The notes: generated by a model not told the origin, from the letters alone. A stretch of DNA of 64,000 bases from CANDOC01 sp965261725 (GCA_965261725.1 CBDHDU010000002.1:248001-312000); one strand, 5' to 3'; counted from the first letter of the stretch, positions 42,741-57,343 are shown. Made by a program: numbers and translations.

Positions 42741-45344
42741 ATGATGGAAGAGCATTACCACCCGCACCGGATTGAGGAAAATACCCAGAAGTTCTGGGAA
42801 ACCAATGACAGCTTCGCTGTGACTGAAGTGGAAGGGAAAGAGAAGTACTACTGCCTCTCCATGTTCCCCTACCCGAGCGGTCGACTGCATATGGGGCATG
42901 TCCGCAACTACACCATCGGTGATGTTGTATCCCGTTACCAGCGTATGCAGGGCAAGAACGTTCTACAGCCGATGGGCTGGGATGCTTTCGGCCTGCCTGC
43001 TGAAAATGCCGCGATCAAGAACAAAACCGCTCCGGCTCCCTGGACTTACGAAAATATTGAATACATGAAAGCCCAGCTCAAGCGTCTGGGTTTTGGTTAT
43101 GACTGGAACCGCGAGCTGGCAACCTGCAAGCCGGATTACTACAAGTGGGAACAGTGGTTCTTCACCAAACTGTACGAAAAGGGTCTTGTCTACAAAAAGA
43201 TGAGTTCCGTTAACTGGTGTCCGAACGATGCCACCGTACTCGCTAACGAACAGGTCGAAGACGGTCGCTGCTGGCGCTGTGACACCCTGGTGGAACGTAA
43301 AGAACTGCCACAGTGGTTCGTAAAAATCACCGCCTATGCGGACGAACTGCTGGCAGACCTCGACCAGCTGGAAGACTGGCCGGAACAGGTGAAAGCCATG
43401 CAGCGCAACTGGATTGGCCGCTCCGAAGGCATCCAGATGAACTTCAAACTGGCGACCCCGGTTGAAGGTGCAGCAGACAGCTTCGATATTTACACCACCC
43501 GCCCGGACACCCTGATGGGTGTAACCTATGTCGGTCTGGCTGCTGAACACCCGATCGCTCAGGTGGCGGCTGCCAACAACCCTGAACTGGCTGAATTTAT
43601 CCACAGCTGTAAGCAGAACGCTGTTTCCGAAGCCGATATGGCGACCATGGAAAAGAAAGGCGTTGATACCGGCCTGAAAGCCATTCACCCGATTACCGGT
43701 CGTGAAGTACCGGTGTGGGTCGCCAACTTTGTACTGATGGATTACGGCTCCGGTGCCGTTATGGCTGTACCGGCGCACGATCAGCGTGACTGGGAATTCG
43801 CGACCAAATACGGTCTGTCCATCGAGCAGGTTATCGAGCCGGTTAAAGCCGATGCGGATTGCGATATCAAGGTGATGGCGTACACCGAAAAGGGCAAGCT
43901 GGTTAACTCCGGCGAGTTCTCTGGTCTGACGTCTGAAGCAGCTTTCGACGCTATCGCCAAATCGCTGCAGGACGCTGGCAAAGGTGAAAAGCAGGTTAAC
44001 TACCGCCTGCGTGACTGGGGTGTGTCCCGTCAGCGTTACTGGGGTTCTCCGATCCCGATGCGTTATCTGGAAGACGGTACCGAAGTACCTGTGCCGCTGG
44101 AAGACCTGCCGGTTCGCCTGCCGGAAGATGTGGAAATGGATGGCGTTCAGTCTCCGATCAAAGCTGATCCGAAATGGGCGAAAACCACTCACAATGGTCA
44201 GCCTGCGACCCGTGAAACCGATACCTTCGATACCTTTATGGAATCCAGCTGGTACTACGCCCGTTACTGCAGCCCGCAGTGCGACGACCAGATGCTGGAC
44301 CCGGCTGCTACCAACTACTGGCTGCCGGTAGACCAGTACATTGGTGGTATCGAGCACGCGGTCATGCACCTGCTCTACTCCCGCTTTTACCACAAGCTGC
44401 TGCGTGACGCTGGTCTGGTTGAAAGTGATGAGCCGTTCAAGCGCCTGCTGTGTCAGGGCATGGTGCTGGCTGATACTTTCTACAGTCTTGACGAGAAAGG
44501 CGTTAAGCAATGGATTGCACCGAAAGATGTGAAGGTTGAACGTGATGAGAAAGGTCGTTTAACCAGCGCCGTTCATGCTGAAACCGGTGAGAATATTGAA
44601 CATGCGGGCATGGGCAAAATGTCCAAGTCCAAGAACAACGGTATCGACCCGCAGGAGCTGATTGACCTGTACGGTGCGGATACCGTGCGCCTGTACACCA
44701 TGTTCGCTGCGCCTCCCGAGCAAACACTGGAATGGTTTGAATCTGGTGTTGAAGGTGCTCACCGCTTCCTGCGTCGTTACTGGAAACTGGTTTCCGATAT
44801 CGTCAACAAAGACGAAGCAGTAGCACTGGACAAGAATGCGCTGAACAAGGATCAGAAGGCACTGCGCCTGAAGACCCACGAAACCATTCGCAAGGTCAGC
44901 GATGACTGCGAACGTCGTCTGACGTTCAATACCGCGATTGCAGCCATCATGGAACTCTGCAATGCCATCAGCAAATTCCAGGGTGATGCGGATCAGGACA
45001 AGGCTGTTCTGCGTGAAGCGATTGAAGCTGTCACACTGCTGCTGTCACCGATTGTACCCCACGTCACTCACAGCGCATGGGAACAGCTGGGGCACGAAGG
45101 CAAAGTACTGAACGCCCAGTGGCCACAGGTTGATGAATCAGCGCTGGTGAAAGACGCCATTACTCTGGTGGTTCAGGTCAACGGTAAAGTCCGTGCCAAG
45201 CTGGAAGCTCCGGCAGATGCAGGCAAGGATGAGCTGGAGAAAATGGCACTGGCTCACGAAAATGTGACCAAGTTCACCGAAGGTAAAACGCTGCGTAAGG
45301 TGATCGTGGTACCGGGCAAACTGGTTAACATTGTTGCCAACTGA
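42741..45344 (+). CDS. leuS: Leucyl-tRNA synthetase
   Basis: This 867-residue class I synthetase has the HIGH-type motif HMGH (residues 50-53), a CP1 editing domain, the KMSKS motif at about residue 626 and the C-terminal tRNA-binding domain ending RKVIVVPGKLVNIV. It charges tRNA-Leu. Two ATG codons open the frame (42741, 42744). Codon use is strongly biased and GC-richer than the accessory genes, as expected for a highly expressed core gene. In related genomes lptE and holA follow directly; here three genes intervene. Confidence 0.97.
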   Translation: MMEEHYHPHRIEENTQKFWETNDSFAVTEVEGKEKYYCLSMFPYPSGRLHMGHVRNYTIGDVVSRYQRMQGKNVLQPMGWDAFGLPAENAAIKNKTAPAPWTYENIEYMKAQLKRLGFGYDWNRELATCKPDYYKWEQWFFTKLYEKGLVYKKMSSVNWCPNDATVLANEQVEDGRCWRCDTLVERKELPQWFVKITAYADELLADLDQLEDWPEQVKAMQRNWIGRSEGIQMNFKLATPVEGAADSFDIYTTRPDTLMGVTYVGLAAEHPIAQVAAANNPELAEFIHSCKQNAVSEADMATMEKKGVDTGLKAIHPITGREVPVWVANFVLMDYGSGAVMAVPAHDQRDWEFATKYGLSIEQVIEPVKADADCDIKVMAYTEKGKLVNSGEFSGLTSEAAFDAIAKSLQDAGKGEKQVNYRLRDWGVSRQRYWGSPIPMRYLEDGTEVPVPLEDLPVRLPEDVEMDGVQSPIKADPKWAKTTHNGQPATRETDTFDTFMESSWYYARYCSPQCDDQMLDPAATNYWLPVDQYIGGIEHAVMHLLYSRFYHKLLRDAGLVESDEPFKRLLCQGMVLADTFYSLDEKGVKQWIAPKDVKVERDEKGRLTSAVHAETGENIEHAGMGKMSKSKNNGIDPQELIDLYGADTVRLYTMFAAPPEQTLEWFESGVEGAHRFLRRYWKLVSDIVNKDEAVALDKNALNKDQKALRLKTHETIRKVSDDCERRLTFNTAIAAIMELCNAISKFQGDADQDKAVLREAIEAVTLLLSPIVPHVTHSAWEQLGHEGKVLNAQWPQVDESALVKDAITLVVQVNGKVRAKLEAPADAGKDELEKMALAHENVTKFTEGKTLRKVIVVPGKLVNIVAN

Positions 45345-45383
45345 TCCCGAAAGTATCCGTTAGCTGCAAGGCTGATCTGATCC

Positions 45384-45425
45384 ACAGCCGCATGATCACA
45401 TAGATTATGCGGCTGTTTATTTTTA
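45384..45425 (+). terminator. Rho-independent terminator of leuS
   Basis: ACAGCCGCAT (45384-45393) pairs perfectly with ATGCGGCTGT (45407-45416), followed by a T-rich tail TTATTTTT. It ends at the stop of the convergent minus-strand gene. Confidence 0.8.
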
Positions 45426-45818
45426 AGCACTGATGCCTGGTGTTAGTTCGGGTGCTTCCTGCATTTCTTTATCTTTCTTGCGCTTTTCCAGCTCCTGTTC
45501 AGCTTTGTCGAGCACATCCTTGCCCCACTCTTTGGCAGCTTCGGCACTCTTTTCCATGACCTCTACGGCTTCTTTGCCTTTGCGCTCAGCCCATTCCTTA
45601 CCTTCGTTTTCCATCCATTCCTGCGCTTCCTGACTTTTTTTCTGAATCCAGGAGTCCGCTTCTTTGGTTTGTTCTTTGACCCACTTTTCAGATTCACTGG
45701 CAGCTTCAGCGGCTTTCTCTTTCACGGAATCCCATGAGGCTGTTTCTTCAGCCTGAACAATCGAGGTCAGGGAAATAAATACCACAACAAGAGGCAGCAT
45801 GAACTTATATGACTTCAT
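45423..45818 (-). CDS. Small secreted amphipathic coiled-coil protein
   Basis: This 131-residue protein has a signal peptide (FMLPLVVVFISLTSIVQA). The mature part is one long, highly charged amphipathic helix array in which Trp recurs in SEKWVKEQ, DSWIQKK, QEWMENE and KEWGKD contexts, roughly every 11-13 residues. It resembles apolipoprotein- or LEA-like helices, and may bind membrane surfaces. No family is assigned. ATG 45818 has AAAGGG upstream; ATG 45845 is less likely. Confidence 0.6.
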   Translation of the reverse strand: MKSYKFMLPLVVVFISLTSIVQAEETASWDSVKEKAAEAASESEKWVKEQTKEADSWIQKKSQEAQEWMENEGKEWAERKGKEAVEVMEKSAEAAKEWGKDVLDKAEQELEKRKKDKEMQEAPELTPGISA

Positions 45819-45955
45819 AACGACCCTTTCATTTTTCGCTATCAATCTTGACTGGGAACCATATCACAGCAAGAAAATTGCCGTTAGCCGTGCCACACTT
45901 ATGTTGATTACATCAAATATCGTCATTGATAAATAATCAGCGGATGGTTGGACGG

Positions 45956-46516
45956 ATGCCAGACAACAAACGGCGTGGCCCATGGCAACAGCTGGACAGT
46001 ACAGTTGCCTACGAGAATAACTGGATTCAGGTTCACCACGACAACGTAATCACTCCCAGCGGCACTGAAGGGATTTATGGTGTTGTCAGTTTCAAGGGTG
46101 GTGCAACAGCCATTATTCCCATTGATGAAAACGGTAATACCTCGCTTGTGGAACAGTTTCGTTACACCATCAATGAATCCACTTGGGAAATCCCTAAAGG
46201 TTCTGCTGATCCGGGAGAATCACGCCTTGAAGGTGCCAAGCGTGAACTGAAAGAAGAAACGGGGCTGATCGCTGAGGAGTGGGAGCACCTCATGAAGATC
46301 CACACTTCCATTTCCTGTACAGATGAAATTACTGAAGTCTTTATCGCCCGTTCGCTCACACAGGGAGAGCCGGAGCTGGAAGCGACAGAAGATATTGTTG
46401 CCAGAAAACTACCGCTCAAAGAAGTCATTCAAATGGTGTTAGACGGTGAGATTACTGATTCGATATCTGCTGCGGCATTATTGAGAGTATCGCATCTTCT
46501 TACTACGAAAAAATGA
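45956..46516 (+). CDS. Nudix hydrolase, ADP-ribose pyrophosphatase-like
   Basis: This 186-residue enzyme has a complete Nudix box (G-x5-E-x7-REUxEExGU) from GSADPGE to RELKEETGLI, preceded by EQFRYTINESTWEIPKG as in ADP-ribose and nucleotide-sugar pyrophosphatases. It cleaves a nucleoside diphosphate linked to another moiety; the exact substrate is uncertain. ATG 45956 is chosen by similarity to family N-termini; ATG 45944 and TTG 45926 are alternatives. Confidence 0.85.
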   Translation: MPDNKRRGPWQQLDSTVAYENNWIQVHHDNVITPSGTEGIYGVVSFKGGATAIIPIDENGNTSLVEQFRYTINESTWEIPKGSADPGESRLEGAKRELKEETGLIAEEWEHLMKIHTSISCTDEITEVFIARSLTQGEPELEATEDIVARKLPLKEVIQMVLDGEITDSISAAALLRVSHLLTTKK

Positions 46517-46529
46517 AACCGGATGCCTT

Positions 46530-51200
<4,671 letters not shown>

Positions 51201-51328
51201 GAGAACCTGTTATTTTGATTGACAGAATTATTGAGAAAAACAGTATAGTTCGGATAAGAATATTTCCCTGATCCCGATGATCAGACAAAACAAAGAAGAA
51301 GCATTTCTTTTTTTCCAAGCCCCGGCGT

Positions 51329-51334
51329 TATAAT
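51329..51334 (+). promoter_or_regulatory. Candidate -10 box for lptE-holA
   Basis: A perfect TATAAT lies 43 bases before the lptE start with a poor -35. A second candidate upstream has a perfect TTGACA (51219-51224) but a 19-base spacer to TATAGT (51244-51249). Confidence 0.4.
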
Positions 51335-51376
51335 GGTGAAATATCACACAAGGATTCAATCAGACGCAGCCCCAAT

Positions 51377-52000
51377 ATGAATATGAACAGGCCGACGTAT
51401 CTGCGCACGCATTCAGCTTCACCTGCTGGCAAGCGCTTCTTTTCCGGAATGATTATTACCCTGCTGACAACCATGATTGTCGGTTGCGGCTTTCAGTTGC
51501 GGGGTAAAGTGGATGTTCCACAACACTTGCAACGCCTGCATGTTCAGGTGGGTGACCGGGATTTCCGTACTCAGCTTGAGCGCCAGCTGGCACTGATGGG
51601 CATTGAAACCAATGCAGCTGCCCGCTATCGTCTACATGTTTTAAGAAAAGATCAGAAAACGGATATCAGCAGCTTTGGTGGCAGTGACCGGTCTTCCGAA
51701 TACAAGCTAACAACCAAGGTGCGCTACCAGCTGGAAACACAGGATGGCATGCCTCTGTTTGGCCCTTACGAGCTACAGCAGGCGCGCCGTTATATGCGTG
51801 ATCCCAATAATTATTCCAGCAGTAAATCTGAAGAAGCTCAGCTTTACCGTGAGCTGGATCAGGAAATCATTGCCGACATGATTCGTCGTATCTCCGCCAT
51901 TTCTCAGGAAGATCTGACTGCTGCAGAGAATCATGTTCGCGAACAGCAGGAAAAACAGGAACGTCTTGAATCTCAGTCATCAGAATCCGGTGATTCATGA
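51377..52000 (+). CDS. lptE: LPS-assembly lipoprotein LptE
   Basis: This 207-residue outer-membrane lipoprotein plugs LptD in LPS export. The lipobox is IVGC followed by GFQLRGKVDVPQHLQRL, the LptE opening. The N-terminal region before the hydrophobic segment is long, so the true start may be one of the internal Met codons (for example Met25 at 51449). The C-terminus is Gln/Glu/Ser-rich. Its stop overlaps the holA start by four bases (ATGA). Confidence 0.92.
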   Translation: MNMNRPTYLRTHSASPAGKRFFSGMIITLLTTMIVGCGFQLRGKVDVPQHLQRLHVQVGDRDFRTQLERQLALMGIETNAAARYRLHVLRKDQKTDISSFGGSDRSSEYKLTTKVRYQLETQDGMPLFGPYELQQARRYMRDPNNYSSSKSEEAQLYRELDQEIIADMIRRISAISQEDLTAAENHVREQQEKQERLESQSSESGDS

Positions 52001-53055
52001 TTCTTAAGCCTGAAAAGCTTGAGGAACACCTGCGAGGTAAACTGCAACCGGTTTACCTCGTGTCCGGTGATGAGCCTTTGCTGGTTCAGGAATGTTGCGA
52101 CCAGATTCGCCAGGTTGCCCGCCAGCAAGGCTTCGATGAACGTCAATTATTGCAGGTTGAACCCGGTTTCGACTGGGGGCGGTTACAGGAAGCCAATAAC
52201 AGTTTATCGCTTTTCAGCCAACAGCAATTGCTGGAATTGCGCCTTGATAACCTGAAACTGGGTGAAGGAGGAAAGGTACTGGAAGCCTGTATCAATAATC
52301 TTTCTCCCGACAATCTGCTACTGATTATTGCTCCACGTATTGATGGTGCAACCAAAAAAAGTCGCTGGTTTAAGGCTGTGGATAAGACGGGTGTGCATAT
52401 TGCTTTCTGGCCTATCGAACTGAGTCGGCTACCCGGATGGATTAGCAACCGGATGCGATCCGCTGGCCTTCGCCCGGCACCGGAAGCAGTGAAGATATTA
52501 TCTGAACGGGTTGAAGGTAACTTGCTGGCAGCCAGCCAGGAAATCGAAAAACTGAAGCTACTTTCTGAAGACGGAGAGGTCAGCGTTGACCTGATTCGTG
52601 AAGCAATCAGTGACAGTGCCCGTTATGATGTATTCGACTTGGTAGATGCTGTGGTATCCGGCAATGCGTCTCTCACTGTACGTGTACTGCAAGGTCTGCA
52701 GGCAGAAGGTATCGAGCCACCGGTGGTACTCTGGGCGCTTGCTAGAGAATTAAGATTGCTGAGTCAGCTTGCCCGTTTACTGGGTCAGAATATGAAGCTG
52801 GATGCTGCACTGGAGCAAGTTGCCAAACTTCAAAAACTGCCATTATTCCCGCTGAAAAAGCGCAAAAATCAGTTGCGTGATGCTATTTATCGCCACTCGG
52901 AGCATTCTTTAAGGGAGCTGATATCCAAAGCCGCCAGCCTTGATAATGTTCTCAAAGGAGCTGAAACCGGTGATCCGTGGAGTTTATTATTGGGCATCAG
53001 TCTTTCAATATGTGGCGTGCCTCTACCACCTGAGCCAGAAGCACTTGTCTCGTAA
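51997..53055 (+). CDS. holA: DNA polymerase III subunit delta
   Basis: This 352-residue clamp-loader subunit opens sliding clamps. Family features include the opening EEHLRGKLQPVYLVSGDEPLLVQE and the later KKSRWFKAVDKTG and LPGWISNRMRSAGL. The frame is complete. It is translationally coupled to lptE by a 4-base overlap, the usual arrangement. Confidence 0.94.
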   Translation: MILKPEKLEEHLRGKLQPVYLVSGDEPLLVQECCDQIRQVARQQGFDERQLLQVEPGFDWGRLQEANNSLSLFSQQQLLELRLDNLKLGEGGKVLEACINNLSPDNLLLIIAPRIDGATKKSRWFKAVDKTGVHIAFWPIELSRLPGWISNRMRSAGLRPAPEAVKILSERVEGNLLAASQEIEKLKLLSEDGEVSVDLIREAISDSARYDVFDLVDAVVSGNASLTVRVLQGLQAEGIEPPVVLWALARELRLLSQLARLLGQNMKLDAALEQVAKLQKLPLFPLKKRKNQLRDAIYRHSEHSLRELISKAASLDNVLKGAETGDPWSLLLGISLSICGVPLPPEPEALVS

Positions 53056-53074
53056 AACCTGTCTGAAATAAGTA

Positions 53075-55321
53075 TCAGGGTTTTACCAAAATAGCACCTT
53101 CATAACCTGAAAGAGTAATTATGTTGCTGACGTCTCCCAGAGAGCCGCCAGGTAAAACCCTGCGATATGCACCCGGCAGCTGCACGACACCTGAAGAGGT
53201 TTCAAAGAACTCAGCATCGTTACCAAGGAAGTCTGTTCGATACAGCACTAAACCATTGGTATAGTTTCTTGCCAGTATTGCTTCTGCGGGGCCGTTGGGT
53301 ACAACCTCCTCATCACTACGCTGAAGGTAATAAATATACGACGGAACAACCCCTATCTGTTGCTCTGGCAAAGTTAAGCCCGACAGTACTGTATCACCAC
53401 TGTTACCAATGACCCGGTAATCCGTTACACCCGGCTCTTTCATCATATAGGCAATCATGTCATAGCCTGCCGGAGGCTGATCAACAGGGGTACCAATATC
53501 AACACTCAGCATCGCAGATGGCTGATAAGCCATACTTTTAGGGACACCGGCTTTATAAAAATTGCTGAATGATGTGTTCCCGCTGCCGTAAACAAATGTC
53601 TGATTCCACTGGTGATACCAGGTCGCTCCGGGAACATTAACCAGATAGAACAACGCCAGATCTGTTTCCAGATCCCGCTCCCAACTGTCCTGTGTATTGC
53701 CGTATAAACTGAAGTGGGTTTTATGCTTTATCATCGACATGATAATCGAATCTTTACCGGCATGAGCCAGCGCAAAGGTATCCCACAGTTTGTTAACGCC
53801 GGAGTATCCGGACAAACCCATGGCAGGTAGCAGATAACCTTCTCGCAGGAAAACATTCAGAGCCGTAATAAAGTTATGAAATTTCGGATCCTGATAAATA
53901 TTGATATCCGAAATATTGCCCGCCACATCCACCGGCGTACCTGCAATTTTACGACGCTGTAATGAACGCAGTAACTTTGCCATTACCTTGGTATAAGCGG
54001 CTACGGTGCGATCATCCTGTATCCGCCCTTTATATTCACTTAATAATCCACCCGACTGGACGGTGAACTGCCGGGGTCCCAGCAAACGGAACATGTCGTC
54101 ATTGTATGCACCTCGCCAATTCCGCTCTTTCCAGCTCCTTACTAAAAGTCGTATAAGCTCTTTTCTGACTTTTTTATTAAACAGATTGGTACGACACCAG
54201 GATGAATGACTACCCCACATACGGCCAAGAGGAACGACCCGCGACTCATAACGAAACCGTGCAGTTGCATAAGGGTTTACTAAGGCAGAAAACTCTTCGT
54301 CATCAACATAGCCATTACCATCAAGGTCATTGGCAACGTCCCAGCCCGGTATCTGTCGTAATGCTTTGCCATTGCTATCCTGCCCCACCGTTGGCAGCCA
54401 GCTGCGCAACTGAACATTAGCCAGTCTCGGCACTGTTGTCGTATTCCCCGGTTTCCAGACAACCTTAATAACGTAGTATTCGCCTCCCTCCCTGACTTGC
54501 CGTTTGCCAAAGTCAGAGCCTTCCTCTGTATCAGGATCATGGGTTTCCCCACGCACCCAGTCAGTCGGGGGTTCCCAGCGGATATCACCATTGAGGCTCA
54601 GGCCATCTGTGCCATCAATGATATCCACTGACTTCCAGCCGGTAACAAGTCCGTCTGAATCGGTAGCGGAAGGATAAAGCACCTCAACAGATCCGCTAGA
54701 AGAAGGCTGCGACAAGGTTAATGTTAGCTGGTCAAATTTCTCGGTCATCAGCACAACCAAACCACCGTCCTGTTCAAATCCATCCCACACAGGTAGGTCA
54801 TAAGGCACTTCATGCCATATCAGTTTGCCATGATCTCCACTATCATCTGGCCACCAGCCAGCAACAGGCGGTACACGGTTTAAAGCAGTCTGGGATGCGC
54901 TCGCAGGGTCATGCTCGACCAGCACAGTATCTTCAGCGAAGTGCAGAAATGCATCTTCGTAATTCAGCCCCTTGCTCTCCATTCTCTCGCGCAATTCAAG
55001 CTCAAAACTTCCACTATTAAACTCAAGTTTCTGGTTATACATGTAGCCAATAACAGGGATCGAAATATCACGTTCCGGGTCGTAACCATCTCCCAGCACT
55101 CTATCTGCATGGGTCAGCTCCCACTGGAATACAGACTCAGCATCGGGAAAGCGAGAAGCCGTAGCAGGATCGGTAGGCGCTTCATGAACACCGGGAATCA
55201 CCCATGCAGTACCCGCACTGGGATAGACTTGCGAGGTTTGATCTGTTGCCGCGAAGACGACACAGGAAAAAAGAAAGAAAAAGAGAAACGCCTGAAACTG
55301 ATTCCACATACCCGCATCCAT
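53075..55321 (-). CDS. Large secreted glycosidase-like protein with Ca-binding motif
   Basis: This 748-residue protein has a signal peptide (FLFFFLFSCVVFA). Residues 330-375 contain an EF-hand/dockerin-like loop (DLDGNGYVDDEEF). The central part (about 390-610) may be a TIM barrel, with RGAYNDDMFRLLG and ATWYHQWNQTF reminiscent of uncharacterised glycoside-hydrolase-like families, and the C-terminus (LVLYRTDFLGN, VQLPGAYRRVLPGG, ITLSGYEGAILV) reads like the beta-sandwich cap of such enzymes. The catalytic residues are not certain. ATG 55309, after GGATGCGG, is an alternative start. It lies between holA and a fatty-acid CoA ligase, neither of which is related. Confidence 0.45.
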   Translation of the reverse strand: MDAGMWNQFQAFLFFFLFSCVVFAATDQTSQVYPSAGTAWVIPGVHEAPTDPATASRFPDAESVFQWELTHADRVLGDGYDPERDISIPVIGYMYNQKLEFNSGSFELELRERMESKGLNYEDAFLHFAEDTVLVEHDPASASQTALNRVPPVAGWWPDDSGDHGKLIWHEVPYDLPVWDGFEQDGGLVVLMTEKFDQLTLTLSQPSSSGSVEVLYPSATDSDGLVTGWKSVDIIDGTDGLSLNGDIRWEPPTDWVRGETHDPDTEEGSDFGKRQVREGGEYYVIKVVWKPGNTTTVPRLANVQLRSWLPTVGQDSNGKALRQIPGWDVANDLDGNGYVDDEEFSALVNPYATARFRYESRVVPLGRMWGSHSSWCRTNLFNKKVRKELIRLLVRSWKERNWRGAYNDDMFRLLGPRQFTVQSGGLLSEYKGRIQDDRTVAAYTKVMAKLLRSLQRRKIAGTPVDVAGNISDINIYQDPKFHNFITALNVFLREGYLLPAMGLSGYSGVNKLWDTFALAHAGKDSIIMSMIKHKTHFSLYGNTQDSWERDLETDLALFYLVNVPGATWYHQWNQTFVYGSGNTSFSNFYKAGVPKSMAYQPSAMLSVDIGTPVDQPPAGYDMIAYMMKEPGVTDYRVIGNSGDTVLSGLTLPEQQIGVVPSYIYYLQRSDEEVVPNGPAEAILARNYTNGLVLYRTDFLGNDAEFFETSSGVVQLPGAYRRVLPGGSLGDVSNIITLSGYEGAILVKP

Positions 55322-55390
55322 GCTGATTTATTTTGTGGGAATATCAGTCAGCCTATCGGCTATCGGCTGGCTGAGTAAATACTCAGGAAG

Positions 55391-55419
55391 GAAAAAACCG
55401 GATGCATTACACACCCGGT
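55391..55419 (-). terminator. Rho-independent terminator of the acyl-CoA ligase gene
   Basis: On the minus strand ACCGGGTG pairs with CATCCGGT (one G-U pair) around a 7-base loop, followed by six T. It lies 18 bases past the ligase stop. Confidence 0.75.
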
Positions 55420-55436
55420 GATGTTCGAACCGCGAA

Positions 55437-57251
55437 TTAACTCTGAGTTTTCTTCTTGTGCTTGGCGTACATGGCTTCAACCTCCGCTTTATAGCGAGCC
55501 ATGATGTTTTTCCGGCGTAGTTTCAAAGTCGGCGTCAATTCGCCTTTATCTATGGTGAATTCCTTGGGCAACAGGGTAAATTTCTTCACCTGTTCAAAAC
55601 GAGCCAGCTGTTCCTGTAGCTTCTGGATACGCTCTTCGAACAACTCATTGATCTTGCTGTGGCGCACCAGTTCCATTTTCGATTCGTACTTGAGATTGAG
55701 ACTCTTGGCATAGCTTTCGAGTGCTTCGAAGGTTGGTACAATCAAAGCGGATACATATTTGCGAGTATCTGCCACAATCGCAATTTGTTCGATGTAGCGA
55801 TCCTGACCAAGAATGCTTTCAATCACCTGTGGCGCAATGTATTTACCACCGGAGGTTTTCATCAGATCCTTCAGGCGCTCAGTCATCTGTAGGCGACCAT
55901 CTTCGTCAATGATGCCCGCATCACCGGTATGGAACCAACCATCGAGCAGTACTTCAGCCGTTTCTTCCGGCTTATTGTAGTAGCCGCGCATCACTGTAGG
56001 ACCTTTTACCAAAATCTCGTTTTCTTCGCCTAGCCTGACCTCTACACCGGGCATTGCAGTACCGGTCGTTCCCAGTTTGAACTGTTCATCCCGGAAGCAG
56101 GTTACCGTCGCCACCGTTTCCGTCAGGCCATAGCCATACTTCACATGGATGCCGATAGCATGGAAGAACATGTTCACATCATCCATCAAACGGGCACCTC
56201 CACAGGGCATAAAACGAATATTACCACCCAGTGCCAGTCGCAGTTTGCTGAATACAGCTTTGTCAGCAATACCGTGCAGCTTGCCAATCAGCCATGGCAT
56301 AGGCTTGCCTGCCTGCTTGTATGAAAAGGCTTTATCACCAATCTTCAGCGCTGTATTAAAAATCAGCTGACGAACGCGGGGAGCCTGCTGCACTTTTTCC
56401 ATAATGGCCGCATGTACCTTTTCATAGAAACGCGGTACGGCACACATAACGGTTGGTTTAACTTCGGCGACGACGACACCAATATTCGCCGGATCACGGG
56501 TATAAACATTCACCGCGCCGCGATACATCACATAGAAAGTCCATGCACGCTCGAAGATGTGGCTCAATGGCAGGAAACAGAGAGAAACATCCTGCTGATC
56601 CAATTCGATAATGCCATCATGGGATTCGAGACCTGCACCGATATTGGTGTAGTCCAGCATCACACCTTTTGGTGTACCGGTGGTGCCGGAGGTGTAGATC
56701 AGTGTAAGCAAATCATCCATGCGGGTATCGTCCAGGCGAACCTGCAGTTCAGTTGCAACGTCATCACCGCAGCCTTCCTGCATAAAATCTTTCAGATGAC
56801 AGGCTTTGTCGCAGCCTTGCAGATCAACACTGTCGTCCATCGCAACCAGACGTTCCAATGTTGGACAGCTTTCAAGTAATGACAATGCACGATCATATTC
56901 AGCCTGCTCACCAACAAAAAGAATTCGTACACTCGCATCCTGCATAATGTACTCAACCTGGGGAGTGGTAGAGGTTGGATAAACCGGTACCAGTACGCCA
57001 CGGGTAAACAATGTCCCCAAGTCGACCATAGTCCACTCAGGCATATTTCGGGCATACAGGCCAATTTTTTCCTGTGGTTGTAAGCCAAAGTTCAACAGCG
57101 ATTTGGCAATCGATGTGACACGCTCACTCACTTCCGTCCAGTTGAGGCTTACCCACTCATTTCCCTGCTTGTAACGCATAGCTTCGCTGTGGGCGTTATT
57201 TTGAATACGCTCACGCATCAGGTGAACAACATGGAAGTTCAAATCAGTCAT
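55437..57251 (-). CDS. Long-chain fatty-acid--CoA ligase (AMP-forming)
   Basis: This 604-residue enzyme activates fatty acids. The P-loop motif is LIYTSGTTGTPKGVML, the adenylation core has YGLTETVATVTCF, and the later motif GWFHTGDAGIIDEDGRL and LKDLMKTSGGKYIAP complete the ANL signature. It fits the long FAA1/FadD15-type AMP-binding ligases. The start ATG 57251 (MTDLNFHVVHLM) fits family N-termini; the frame extends 27 codons upstream without support. Confidence 0.9.
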   Translation of the reverse strand: MTDLNFHVVHLMRERIQNNAHSEAMRYKQGNEWVSLNWTEVSERVTSIAKSLLNFGLQPQEKIGLYARNMPEWTMVDLGTLFTRGVLVPVYPTSTTPQVEYIMQDASVRILFVGEQAEYDRALSLLESCPTLERLVAMDDSVDLQGCDKACHLKDFMQEGCGDDVATELQVRLDDTRMDDLLTLIYTSGTTGTPKGVMLDYTNIGAGLESHDGIIELDQQDVSLCFLPLSHIFERAWTFYVMYRGAVNVYTRDPANIGVVVAEVKPTVMCAVPRFYEKVHAAIMEKVQQAPRVRQLIFNTALKIGDKAFSYKQAGKPMPWLIGKLHGIADKAVFSKLRLALGGNIRFMPCGGARLMDDVNMFFHAIGIHVKYGYGLTETVATVTCFRDEQFKLGTTGTAMPGVEVRLGEENEILVKGPTVMRGYYNKPEETAEVLLDGWFHTGDAGIIDEDGRLQMTERLKDLMKTSGGKYIAPQVIESILGQDRYIEQIAIVADTRKYVSALIVPTFEALESYAKSLNLKYESKMELVRHSKINELFEERIQKLQEQLARFEQVKKFTLLPKEFTIDKGELTPTLKLRRKNIMARYKAEVEAMYAKHKKKTQS

Positions 57252-57324
57252 GACGGGAATGAGAGGCTCTGGAAAAACAGCAGCTATTCTTGCACACGAT
57301 GAGACAGGACTGCACAGATATAAA

Positions 57325-57343
57325 CCCCGCAAGCATTGCGGGG
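57325..57343 (-). terminator. Probable terminator of the small gene at 57423-57779
   Basis: CCCCGCAA (57325-57332) pairs with TTGCGGGG (57336-57343) over a 3-base loop. On the minus strand TTTATAT follows. The stem is strong but the T-tract is short. Confidence 0.6.

Noticed and set aside
42963..44510. 515-codon open frame antisense to leuS
   Set aside because: It is the complementary shadow of a codon-biased leuS; it has no ribosome site and its composition (many His, Phe, Arg, Gln) is typical of antisense frames.
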